A DNA stretch of 9,924 bases. Origin: Acidobacteriota bacterium. Its GTDB lineage: Bacteria; Acidobacteriota; Terriglobia; Terriglobales; Acidobacteriaceae. The notes under the pieces are model-generated. The model was not told the origin of the DNA. It searched no databases and saw nothing but the letters and a program-made list of their open reading frames with translations. The stretch's first letter is position 1; the number at the start of each line of letters is the position of its first letter. Of this stretch, positions 1 through 6,436 are shown in pieces. The position numbers were made by a program, and so were the translations under genes. The stretch is from positions 1 to 9,924 of the forward strand of contig JAJZJJ010000057.1 in the NCBI GenBank assembly GCA_021810175.1. The letters are read 5' to 3'.

Positions 1-692
1 CGGTTGAGGTGGGTCCAGCGGGTCTGCACCATGCCGATTTCGGGCTCGGCGAAGTGGTGAATGACGCGGAGCAGCCAGTCGCGCGGGGGGACGAAGTCGG
101 CGTCGAAGATGGCGACGAATTCGCCGGTGGCGACTTTGAGGCCCTCGTGAAGGGCGCCGGCCTTGAATCCTGAGCGATCCGTCCGGTGAATGTAGACGAT
201 GGGATGACCCAGCTGGCGATAGCGCTCGACGATGGCCTGGGCGACTTCCTGGGTTTCGTCGGTGGAGTCGTCGAGGAGCTGAATCTCCAGCCGGTCGCGG
301 GGATATTCGAGGTTGCAGCAGGACTCGATGAGGCGGTCGACGACAAACTGCTCGTTGTAGATGGGCAGCTGCACGGTGATGCGGGGCAGCTCGTCGAAGC
401 GGGCAGGCGGCTCATGGGTGGCGTTCTTCTTGTGCCGGTAATACTGCCAGACGAGCTTGTAGCGGTGCAGTCCGTAGAGGGACAGCACGATCATGACCAG
501 GAAATAGGGCGTGAGCAGCAGCGTATCAAAGGAGAAGAACTGCCACTGGTAGAGGTTCTGGAAGGTGCGATTGCCGTAATAGGTATGCAGGTAATAGCGG
601 ATGGAATCCCTCTGCAGCAGCACGGCGAGCTGCAGTGCCGAAGAGGAGAGCAGGTGAGCCAGTGAAGCTGTGAGCAGGAGGATGCTTTGCAT
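1..692 (-). CDS. Family 2 glycosyltransferase, CslA/cellulose-synthase-like, N-terminal part (truncated by window edge)
   Basis: This is a processive-type GT2 enzyme of the inner membrane that would transfer sugar from a nucleotide donor to a growing polysaccharide; the substrate cannot be read from the sequence. Only the first 230 residues are present. Residues 1-27 and about 53-75 are hydrophobic and look like membrane segments before the cytosolic GT-A domain. In that domain I see QLPIYNE (109-114 core), LLDDSTD (139-145, first Asp), the KAGAL motif (178-181), FDADF (196-200, DxD) and VQTRW (222-226). The VQTRWxxLN form resembles the VQARWxFVN of plant CslA mannan synthases and of acidobacterial homologues. 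The final Asp and QxxRW-like motifs lie beyond the edge. The ATG at 692-690 is the first Met before a plausible membrane start; its ribosome site is weak. Confidence 0.9.
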   Translation of the reverse strand, partial: MQSILLLTASLAHLLSSSALQLAVLLQRDSIRYYLHTYYGNRTFQNLYQWQFFSFDTLLLTPYFLVMIVLSLYGLHRYKLVWQYYRHKKNATHEPPARFDELPRITVQLPIYNEQFVVDRLIESCCNLEYPRDRLEIQLLDDSTDETQEVAQAIVERYRQLGHPIVYIHRTDRSGFKAGALHEGLKVATGEFVAIFDADFVPPRDWLLRVIHHFAEPEIGMVQTRWTHLN

Positions 693-727
693 TTTGGCCC
701 GCGCGCAAGGCGAAGGGAATTAAGGAC

Positions 728-733
728 ATTGTA
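728..733 (-). promoter_or_regulatory. Probable -10 box for the GT2 gene
   Basis: The minus strand reads GGGTACAAT, a good TACAAT -10 box, 35 bases upstream of the ATG at 692. That gives a 5' leader of roughly 30 bases. No convincing -35 box is seen 16-18 bases upstream. The rest of the interval 693-936 shows no gene I can support. Confidence 0.4.
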
Positions 734-936
734 CCCATTCGATTTGCAGTTGGCGTTAGGGACGTGGCCGGGGATGGGCGGGCGGTGGTATCGGGCGGGG
801 CGGGTTCCCGATTTGGGATGGTTGCGGGTGGCTGTTCTGAATTGCAACACCGGCGGGGATTTGCTGGCACTTTCTCAAGGGACGGAGGCGTTGCGCCGAT
901 AGGGTGCATACAGGACTTCCTGAGGAGCAGCAGAGC

Positions 937-1131
937 ATGAGCATGATTTTTCCGTTTCCGGCCGAGGCGGCAGCCGAATCGCCGCAGGTGAGGCCAGCGC
1001 AGGAGTGGCCGTTCGAGGCAGGCGCGCGGCCTTGTGGCGCCGTGAGGGGGCTGGCGTTTGCGGTGGCGATTGAGTCCGAGGCTGGATTTCTGATCTGGGC
1101 GGCGTGGGAGGCGTTTCGAGTTCTGCGCTGA
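937..1131 (+). CDS. Small putative membrane peptide, 64 residues, unknown function
   Basis: I do not recognise this gene with certainty. The ATG at 937 follows a good ribosome site (GAGGAG at 922-927, nine bases away), which favours it over the GTG-type start at 904. The N-terminal half is polar and rich in Ala, Glu and Pro. The C-terminal half (about residues 34-63) is one hydrophobic, Trp-containing stretch (GLAFAVAIESEAGFLIWAAW) ending in basic residues, which would fit a single membrane helix. Third codon positions are mostly G or C, as in neighbouring genes. It ends 25 bases before the thiS-like start, but that gene seems to have its own promoter. It may also be a chance ORF. Confidence 0.45.
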   Translation: MSMIFPFPAEAAAESPQVRPAQEWPFEAGARPCGAVRGLAFAVAIESEAGFLIWAAWEAFRVLR

Positions 1132-1144
1132 GCCAGCATCCTGC

Positions 1145-1150
1145 TACATT
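1145..1150 (+). promoter_or_regulatory. Probable -10 box of a leaderless promoter for the ThiS-like gene
   Basis: TACATT is followed by exactly six bases (CAGTGC) and then the ATG at 1157. No Shine-Dalgarno sequence precedes that ATG, so transcription probably begins at or next to the start codon. Two other genes in the window share this geometry. No clear -35 box is seen. Confidence 0.5.
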
Positions 1151-1156
1151 CAGTGC

Positions 1157-1372
1157 ATGGAACTGACGATCAACGGACAGCCGCGTTCGTTTGCGGCACT
1201 GGATGCCGGGGCAACGGTGCAGGATCTGCTGACGGAACTGGGGCTGAAGCAGGATCGCGTGGCGGTGGAGCAGAACGGGGAGATCGTGCCGCGCTCCTCG
1301 TGGAATGGGGCCGGAGTGGCCGAGGGCGACCGCTTCGAGATTGTTCATTTTGTAGGCGGAGGCTCGCTGTGA
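1157..1372 (+). CDS. thiS: ThiS-like sulfur carrier protein
   Basis: Small ubiquitin-fold protein of 71 residues, the usual ThiS length. In thiamine synthesis ThiS is adenylated by ThiF at its C-terminal Gly-Gly, converted to a thiocarboxylate, and gives sulfur to ThiG for the thiazole ring. Visible signs are the N-terminal beta-strand LTINGQPRSF, the conserved VAVEQNGEIVPRSSW stretch (35-49), GDRFEIVHFVGGG (57-69) and the glycine end. Unusually, two residues (Ser70, Leu71) follow Gly67-Gly69, so the glycine would not be the terminal residue. None of thiF, thiG or thiO is adjacent, so the partner is unknown; a carrier for another sulfur pathway is possible. There is no ribosome site and translation is probably leaderless. 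Confidence 0.85.
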   Translation: MELTINGQPRSFAALDAGATVQDLLTELGLKQDRVAVEQNGEIVPRSSWNGAGVAEGDRFEIVHFVGGGSL

Positions 1373-1384
1373 GCCGGCTGCCGA

Positions 1385-1414
1385 TTGCGATTGTCGCCCC
1401 CCTGCGTGTAGTCT
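1385..1414 (+). promoter_or_regulatory. Weak candidate promoter for the ParA-like gene
   Basis: TTGCGA (1385-1390) and TAGTCT (1409-1414, preceded by TG) are 18 bases apart. They would give a leader of about 36 bases containing the GGAAAG ribosome site at about 1445-1450. Both boxes deviate from consensus. Confidence 0.25.
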
Positions 1415-1456
1415 CGTAGCAACTCCCCAGAAGCTTATTGCCACGGAAAGTTCTCC

Positions 1457-2137
1457 ATGAATCAACCCATTGTCTTTGTTAGTGGAAGCAAGGGTGGTGT
1501 GGGTAAATCCATCACCACGATGGCGGTACTCGACTATCTGATCGCGGAACATCGCTATCTGCGGCTGGTGGAATCCGATACGACCAATCCGGATGTATGG
1601 AAGTCATACGGGCGCAGCGCTGAGAGCGACGTGGTGGACCTCGATCAGGTGGATGGATGGATCCAGCTGGTGAACCTGTGCGACGCGAATCCGTTCAAGG
1701 TGGTGGTGGTGAACACGCCGGCCAGGAACAACGACGCGGTTCGGGAGCACGGAGGGATTCTGGCGGACGCGCTGAAGGAGCTGGGGCGGCAGCTGATTAC
1801 GCTGTGGGTAATCAACCGGCAGCGGGACTCGCTGGAGTTGCTGAGCGGATATCTGGAACTGATGCCTGCTGGGATAACGCATGTGGTGCGGAACGGCTAC
1901 TTTGGCGACGAGTCGAAGTATGAGCTGTACGAGCGGAGTTCGCTGCCGGAGACGATCCAGCAGCAGGGCGGGAAGAGCCTGTTCCTGCCCGATCTGGCGG
2001 ACCGCGTGACGGATGAGCTGTATTCCCGGCGCATCACGCTGAACGAGGCGGCGCAGCAGCTGCGGCTGGGCGACCGGGTGGAGCTGCAGCGGTGGCGGGC
2101 CAGCGTAAGGGAAATGCTGACGCAGGCGGGGATCTGA
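1457..2137 (+). CDS. Orphan ParA/MinD-superfamily P-loop ATPase, MobD-like
   Basis: Cytosolic nucleotide-binding protein of 226 residues. The deviant Walker A motif GSKGGVGKS (10-18, signature Lys12 and catalytic Lys17) places it in the ParA/MinD/SIMIBI class. After strand 2 it has VESDTTNPDVWKSY (38-51) rather than the DxDPQ switch of true ParA, and VVVVNTPAR (82-90) stands where Walker B/switch II would be. This combination recalls MobD-like ATPases of mobilisable plasmids, not chromosomal Soj. No parB, parS-like repeat, relaxase or other plasmid gene lies nearby, so its client is unknown. The ATG at 1457 has GGAAAG just upstream and leads straight into beta-strand 1. It is followed by a terminator and appears monocistronic. 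Class is sure, function is not. Confidence 0.85.
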   Translation: MNQPIVFVSGSKGGVGKSITTMAVLDYLIAEHRYLRLVESDTTNPDVWKSYGRSAESDVVDLDQVDGWIQLVNLCDANPFKVVVVNTPARNNDAVREHGGILADALKELGRQLITLWVINRQRDSLELLSGYLELMPAGITHVVRNGYFGDESKYELYERSSLPETIQQQGGKSLFLPDLADRVTDELYSRRITLNEAAQQLRLGDRVELQRWRASVREMLTQAGI

Positions 2138-2163
2138 AGGCAGTCCGCTTCGCTGAAAGATAG

Positions 2164-2199
2164 AAGCCCCACGTTCCGCATCGGGAGCGTGGGGCTTTT
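2164..2199 (+). terminator. Rho-independent terminator, probably serving both convergent genes
   Basis: A perfect 10-bp stem, AAGCCCCACG (2164-2173) with CGTGGGGCTT (2188-2197), can be extended inward across TTCC/GGGA. On the plus strand it ends in TTTT; on the minus strand it is followed by a pyrimidine-rich tail (CTTCTATCTTTC). It lies between the convergent ParA-like and lon genes. Confidence 0.85.
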
Positions 2200-2220
2200 G
2201 CATTGGGCCAGGCTGCGGCG

Positions 2221-4656
2221 TCAGTTCGAGTGCTGGAGAACCTCCTCGCGAACCTGCTGGTCGTGGTTCTTCTCGGCGGAAGAGCCGGGAAGAGCGATGG
2301 CGAGCACGTCCTCGATGCGGCTGGCGTAGTGAATGCCGACTCCCTCGATTTGCTCCGGCATCAGGTCCTCTTCCACGTTCTGACGGTTCTCAGCGGGGAG
2401 GATGACCTGTTTGACGCCGGCGCGCTTGGCGGCCAGGAACTTCTCCTTGATGCCGCCCACGGGCAGGACATTGCCGCTCAGGGTGATCTCACCGGTCATC
2501 GCGGTGAGCGGATGCACGGGACGGTCTGTGAGCAGCGAAACGAGGGCGGTGGCCATGGTAACGCCGGCCGAGGGTCCGTCCTTGGGGATGGCTCCGGCGG
2601 GGACGTGGATGTGGAGGTCGGTGTCCTTGAGCAGATCCTCTTCGAGCCCCAGGGCTGTGGCATTGGAGCGGACCCAGGTGAGTGCGGCCTGCATGGATTC
2701 CTGCATGACTTCGCCGATCTGGCCGGTCATGGTGAAGCCGCCCTTGCCCTTCATGCGATTGGCTTCGATGAAGAGGATATCGCCGCCAGCAGGGGTCCAG
2801 GCCAGGCCGACCGCGACGCCGGCGCGTTTGGTGCGCTCGGCGATTTCGGTGTCGACGCGGACCTTGATGCCGCCGAGGAGTTCCTGAATCGCCTCTTTGG
2901 TGACGACCAGCTTGTCCGTGTTGCCCTCGGCGATGCGGCGCGCCTGCTTGCGGCAGAGGGTGCCGATCTGCTGCTCCAGTTTGCGGACGCCGGCTTCGCG
3001 CGTGTAGTGGCGGACGATGTAGCCGATGGAATCGTCGGGGAACTCGATGTCCTCCGGCTTGATGCCGTTCTCATGGATCTGCCGCGGGACGAGGTAGCGG
3101 AAGGCGATATGCTTCTTCTCCTCCTCGGTGTAGCCCTGCAGCTCGATGATCTCCATGCGGTCGCGGAGGGGCTCGGGCACGGTGTCCAGCATGTTGGCGG
3201 TGCAGATGAAGAGCACCCTGGAGAGGTCGAAGGGCTGATCGAGGTAGTTGTCGCGGAAGCTGTTGTTCTGTTCCGGATCGAGGATCTCCAGCAGCGCGGA
3301 GGCCGGATCGCCGCGGAAATCGCGGCCCAGCTTATCGACCTCGTCGAGCATGAAGACGGGATCGTTGGCTCCGGCGCGGCGCAGGTTCTGGATGATCTGG
3401 CCGGGCAGAGCGCCGATGTAGGTGCGGCGATGGCCGCGCAGCTCGGCTTCGTCGTGCATGCCGCCGAGCGAGATGCGGCGGAACTCGCGGCTGAGGGCGC
3501 GGGCGATGCTGCGTCCCAGCGAGGTTTTGCCGACGCCCGGAGGTCCGACGAAGCAGAGGATGGGGCCTTTCATGTCGGCTTTGAGGCGGCGCACGGAGAG
3601 GTAGTCGAGGATGCGTTCCTTGACCTTTTTGAGGTCGTAGTGATCCTCGTCAAGGATTTCGCGGGCTTTGGTAATGTCCACGGCCGAGCCGGAGGATTTT
3701 GCCCACGGCAGCACGGCGAGCCACTCGATGTAGTTCCGGGTGAGGGAGTAGTCGGCGGCCATGGGAGACATGCGCGAGAGGCGATTGAGCTCCTTGAGGG
3801 CCTCTTTTTTCGTCTCCTCCGGCATGCCGGCGGCTTCGATTTTTTCGCGCAGCTCCTCGATGTCCTTCTGGCCCTCGTCCATCTCGCCGAGTTCCTTCTG
3901 GATGGCTTTGAGCTGTTCGCGCAGGTAGTAGTCGCGCTGCGACTGCTGGACCTGGTCCTGCACCTCGGACTGAATTTTGTTGCGCAGCTGCTGGACTTCC
4001 AGCTCCTTGGCCAGGTGCTTGTTGACGCGGACGAGCCGGGCCATGATGTCGGGGGTTTCGAGCAGTTCCTGCTTGTCGGTGGTGGCGAGGAAGGGCAGGG
4101 AAGAAGCGATGAAATCCACCAGGCGGCCCGGCTCCTCGATGTTCATGGCGATGGTCTGCAATTCATCGGAGAGGGTGGGCGAGGCGGAGACGATCTGCTG
4201 GAACTGGGTGACCACGTTGCGCTGCAGAGCCTCGACGGATGGGTCTTTATGTGCCGGGACCTCAGGCACGACCTCGACCGAGGCGATCATGAAGGGCTCG
4301 ATGCGGGAGAATTCGCCCACGCGCACGCGCTCGTTGCCTTCCGTGAAGACGAAGAGGCTCTGGTTGGGCATTTTGACGACTTTGTGGACGGTGGCCAGAG
4401 TCCCGTAGGTGTGCAGATCCTGCGGCTGCGGCGCATCCACATGGGCGTCGCGCTGGGCGACGACGACGATGCTCTTTTCCTCGCCGAGCGACTGAATAAG
4501 CTGAATGGAGCTCTCCCGTCCGACCGTGAGAGGAAGCACCGCGTGCGGGAAGAGAACCGTATCGCGGACAGGCAGAACAGGGTAGGAGCGCTGGCCTCCG
4601 CCTTCGCGGGTGCTGGGGTCGCCGGGCTGAATAACGCTGATGAAATCGCTAGCCAT
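2221..4656 (-). CDS. lon: ATP-dependent protease Lon (LonA type)
   Basis: Full-length LonA of 811 residues, a homohexameric cytosolic AAA+ serine protease that degrades misfolded and regulatory proteins. Domains in order: N-terminal LON substrate domain (about 25-225), coiled coil (about 230-300), AAA+ module with Walker A GPPGVGKT (371-378), Walker B VFMLDEVD (434-441) and the arginine-rich region around ANMLDTVPEPLRDRME (487-502), then the protease domain with catalytic Ser696 in KDGPSAG and Lys739 in GGIKEK, 43 residues apart as in E. coli Lon. The ATG at 4656 is preceded by AAGGA (4662-4666) five bases away. No CIRCE element or clear sigma-32 promoter is seen, so heat control is not evident. 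It reads towards the convergent ParA-like gene. A long open frame on the opposite strand is an artefact. Confidence 0.98.
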   Translation of the reverse strand: MASDFISVIQPGDPSTREGGGQRSYPVLPVRDTVLFPHAVLPLTVGRESSIQLIQSLGEEKSIVVVAQRDAHVDAPQPQDLHTYGTLATVHKVVKMPNQSLFVFTEGNERVRVGEFSRIEPFMIASVEVVPEVPAHKDPSVEALQRNVVTQFQQIVSASPTLSDELQTIAMNIEEPGRLVDFIASSLPFLATTDKQELLETPDIMARLVRVNKHLAKELEVQQLRNKIQSEVQDQVQQSQRDYYLREQLKAIQKELGEMDEGQKDIEELREKIEAAGMPEETKKEALKELNRLSRMSPMAADYSLTRNYIEWLAVLPWAKSSGSAVDITKAREILDEDHYDLKKVKERILDYLSVRRLKADMKGPILCFVGPPGVGKTSLGRSIARALSREFRRISLGGMHDEAELRGHRRTYIGALPGQIIQNLRRAGANDPVFMLDEVDKLGRDFRGDPASALLEILDPEQNNSFRDNYLDQPFDLSRVLFICTANMLDTVPEPLRDRMEIIELQGYTEEEKKHIAFRYLVPRQIHENGIKPEDIEFPDDSIGYIVRHYTREAGVRKLEQQIGTLCRKQARRIAEGNTDKLVVTKEAIQELLGGIKVRVDTEIAERTKRAGVAVGLAWTPAGGDILFIEANRMKGKGGFTMTGQIGEVMQESMQAALTWVRSNATALGLEEDLLKDTDLHIHVPAGAIPKDGPSAGVTMATALVSLLTDRPVHPLTAMTGEITLSGNVLPVGGIKEKFLAAKRAGVKQVILPAENRQNVEEDLMPEQIEGVGIHYASRIEDVLAIALPGSSAEKNHDQQVREEVLQHSN

Positions 4657-4674
4657 GAGTGTCCTTATATCAGA

Positions 4675-4703
4675 TAATTACCCATTGGATTCAGCAGGTC
4701 TAA
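4675..4703 (-). promoter_or_regulatory. Candidate promoter for lon
   Basis: On the minus strand TTAGAC (4703-4698) and TAATTA (4680-4675) are 17 bases apart, which would place the start a little upstream of the AAGGA ribosome site. The boxes are only moderate matches. The -35 box touches the T-run of the hairpin at 4702-4721. Confidence 0.3.
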
Positions 4704-4721
4704 AAAAGTCTCATGCGAGAC
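4702..4721 (-). terminator. Short terminator-like hairpin between pheA and lon
   Basis: The minus strand reads GTCTC, GCAT loop, GAGAC and then six T. The stem is only 5 bp, so termination would be modest. It could end pheA transcripts about 215 bases after the pheA stop and insulate lon. Because it overlaps the presumed lon -35 region, the palindrome could instead be an operator. Confidence 0.45.
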
Positions 4722-4936
4722 GTAACGGTGGGTGTGTTACTGAGCTGCTGTCGTGAGCTGTAGCGGGATCAATCGGTTACGGGCTCGTGTGTAAGACCAG
4801 GCTCTATGGACTTTGGATGCTTTTCCGGGCAAGGGAGCGCATCTCCTGATGTATATCGGCACGACGGGCGCAGCGGTTGAGATGCGGCGAAATCGAACCG
4901 CGGAATCCTCGGCAGGAGACCAGCGGGTGAGCGGCC
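4722..4936. other. Non-coding interval downstream of pheA and upstream of lon
   Basis: No gene is supported here. It contains an inverted repeat GTAAC-N9-GTTAC (4722-4726 and 4736-4740), a direct repeat TGAGCTG (4741-4747 and 4754-4760) and a third GGTTAC-like site at about 4774-4779. Short open frames crossing it are shadows of pheA or lack any coding signal. Confidence 0.4.
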
Positions 4937-5752
4937 TCAGCCGGCGGAGCGGTAGCGGCCCAGTTCGCGGACCATGGAGCAGTGGCGGGGGAGCTGCTGG
5001 AGCGCAGTATCGGCCATTTGGGGATCGGCAATCTGATAATCGGTGTAGAAGACGTACTCCCAGGGGCGTCCGGGGACAGGCCGGGACTCGATGCGAGTGA
5101 GGTTGGTGCCCAGCCCGGAGAAGACCTGGAGTGCATCGACGAGGCTGCCGGGGCGGTTTTCAACTGAGAATGCCAGGCTGACTTTGTCGGGGCGCGGGCA
5201 GAGTTCGACGCGCTCGCGGCGGCGGATCAGAAAGAATCGGGTGTAGTTTTCGGCGTTGTCCTCGATATTGGCGAGGATGATCGAACCGCCGTAGTGGCTG
5301 GCGGCCTGGCTGCTGGCGATGGCCGCGATCGCAGGGTCGCCGCGCTCCATCACCTGCTTCACGCTGCCGGCGGTGTCATAGCCTGGGGTGGCGGCAATGG
5401 CGGGATATTTCGAGAAGAAGCGGCGGCACTGAGCCAGGGCAACGGGGTGGGAGTGCGCCTGGCGAATCTGATCGAGGCGCGTGCCGGGCAGCCCGATAAG
5501 GTTATGGCGGATGCGCAGGAGCCATTCGCTCTCGACGGCGACATCGTGGGAGAGCAGCAGGTCGTAGTGTTCGAGGACGGAGCCGGCCAGAGTGTTCTCG
5601 ATGGGGATCACCGCTCCATCGGCCAGACCTGAACTGACGGCGGAAAACACCTCGGCGGAGACAGCGCAGGGCAGGATGGTTGCCTGGGGGCGCGCCCGGA
5701 GTGCAATTTCGTGGCTGAAGGAACCGGGTTCTCCCTGAATGGCGATGCGCAA
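4937..5752 (-). CDS. pheA: Prephenate dehydratase with C-terminal ACT domain
   Basis: Converts prephenate to phenylpyruvate in phenylalanine synthesis; cytosolic. With the TTG at 5752-5750 as start the protein has 271 residues, normal for the stand-alone enzyme without chorismate mutase. The start is chosen because RIAIQGEPGSFSH, the family's usual beginning, follows it at once and GGAAGGGAG lies six bases upstream. The reading frame stays open further upstream, but that sequence is not family-like. The catalytic domain (about 2-175) has PIENTLAGSV (50-59) and the essential TRF motif (171-173). The ACT domain (about 189-268) has ENRPGSLVDAL (198-208) and IESRP (221-225), the phenylalanine-binding elements, so feedback inhibition by phenylalanine is expected. 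It diverges from the Lmo0937/CsbD pair; no other aromatic amino acid gene is near. Confidence 0.95.
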   Translation of the reverse strand: MRIAIQGEPGSFSHEIALRARPQATILPCAVSAEVFSAVSSGLADGAVIPIENTLAGSVLEHYDLLLSHDVAVESEWLLRIRHNLIGLPGTRLDQIRQAHSHPVALAQCRRFFSKYPAIAATPGYDTAGSVKQVMERGDPAIAAIASSQAASHYGGSIILANIEDNAENYTRFFLIRRRERVELCPRPDKVSLAFSVENRPGSLVDALQVFSGLGTNLTRIESRPVPGRPWEYVFYTDYQIADPQMADTALQQLPRHCSMVRELGRYRSAG

Positions 5753-5864
5753 ATACGTTCTCCCTTCCTCTTTTGTATCGCAAACGGCAACCCCGCGCGG
5801 AAGAGAAGCACCCAAACATATGCCCCGCATGAGGTTTAAGGGCTCAAAGAAAGGAGAAACGCCG

Positions 5865-6017
5865 ATGCTCTGGACGCTATTTGTGATCCTGCTGATCGCG
5901 TGGCTCGTGGGCTTGATTGGATTCCACATTGTCGCCTGGTACATCCACATCTTGCTGCTGCTGGCGCTGGTGGTTCTGGTCATCCAACTGATCAGCGGCC
6001 GAAGACCTGTGGCGTGA
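5865..6017 (+). CDS. Lmo0937-family small membrane protein
   Basis: Fifty-residue hydrophobic peptide: MLWTLFVILLIAWLVGLIGF (1-20) forms one membrane segment, followed after WYIH by a second (about 29-44, LLLLALVVLVIQLI), ending in GRRPVA. This matches the Lmo0937 family (DUF5670), very short inner-membrane proteins often found beside stress genes; their biochemical role is unknown. The ATG at 5865 is set by AAGGAG (5851-5856) eight bases upstream; the frame is open further upstream, but that part is not family-like. The csbD-like gene starts 38 bases after its stop, so the two are probably co-transcribed up to the terminator at 6386. Confidence 0.9.
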   Translation: MLWTLFVILLIAWLVGLIGFHIVAWYIHILLLLALVVLVIQLISGRRPVA

Positions 6018-6055
6018 ATCAATCGCTGCCCCACGGGCAGGAAGGAGAGTACGTC

Positions 6056-6364
6056 ATGAATTCAGATCAAATCAAAGGCAAGGCCAGTCAGGTTGCTGGC
6101 CGGGTTAAACAGGGAGCCGGAGATCTTACCGGAAACGAGAAACTTGCCAACGAGGGCGTAGCCGATCAGGTGAAGGGCTCCGTTCAGGAAACATGGGGCA
6201 ATGCGAAAGACGCGGCCCATGAAGCGGCAAAGAACCGGGAAGCCGAGGTCCATCAGAAGCAGGTGGATGCGCGCGAGAAGGTTTCTCAGAACGTGGAAAA
6301 CATGAACGAGCGTGCCAACGAGAAGATCGACGAGTACAAGGAGCATCAGCGCCGCACGGCGTAG
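6056..6364 (+). CDS. CsbD-family stress protein with charged helical tail
   Basis: Hydrophilic protein of 102 residues. Residues 1-55 (MNSDQIKGKASQVAGRVKQG, then DLTGNEKLANEG and DQVKGSVQ) are the CsbD domain, a small helical fold named after a sigma-B-controlled Bacillus gene and widely induced by stress; its molecular role is not established. Residues 56-102 extend the domain with an Ala/Glu/Lys-rich, probably helical tail that recalls the YjbJ/LEA-like style and is longer than the roughly 60-residue minimal family member. The ATG at 6056 has AAGGAGA (6042-6048) upstream at good spacing. It is second in a probable two-gene operon with the Lmo0937-type peptide and ends just before a strong terminator. 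Confidence 0.92.
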   Translation: MNSDQIKGKASQVAGRVKQGAGDLTGNEKLANEGVADQVKGSVQETWGNAKDAAHEAAKNREAEVHQKQVDAREKVSQNVENMNERANEKIDEYKEHQRRTA

Positions 6365-6385
6365 AGGCGGTGCGGTAGGCTCTGG

Positions 6386-6425
6386 CAGGCCCGCGAAGCA
6401 CGACGCGCGGGCCTGTGCTGTTTTT
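6386..6425 (+). terminator. Rho-independent terminator of the Lmo0937-CsbD operon
   Basis: A perfect 10-bp GC-rich stem, CAGGCCCGCG (6386-6395) with CGCGGGCCTG (6406-6415), has a 10-base loop and is followed after TGCTG by TTTTT (6421-6425). It starts 22 bases after the csbD-like stop. The minus-strand gene ends nearby at 6437, but no T-run is seen in that direction. Confidence 0.88.
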
Positions 6426-6436
6426 GGAGCGATTCG

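Noticed and set aside
186..665. Plus-strand open frame of 159 codons over the glycosyltransferase
   Set aside because: It is antisense to the GT2 domain, whose motifs are clear on the minus strand.
2203..4677. Open frame of 824 codons on the plus strand across lon
   Set aside because: It is antisense to a full-length Lon with all catalytic motifs; its translation is low-complexity Asp/Ala/Gly/Leu text typical of GC-rich antisense frames.
4657..4740. CIRCE or sigma-32 heat-shock control of lon
   Set aside because: No TTAGCACTC-N9-GAGTGCTAA element and no CTTGAA/CCCCAT boxes are present; only unrelated short inverted repeats were seen.
5753..6034. Upstream extension of pheA on the minus strand
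   Set aside because: The added residues overlap the Lmo0937-type gene in antisense and do not match prephenate dehydratases, which begin at RIAIQGEPGSFS.
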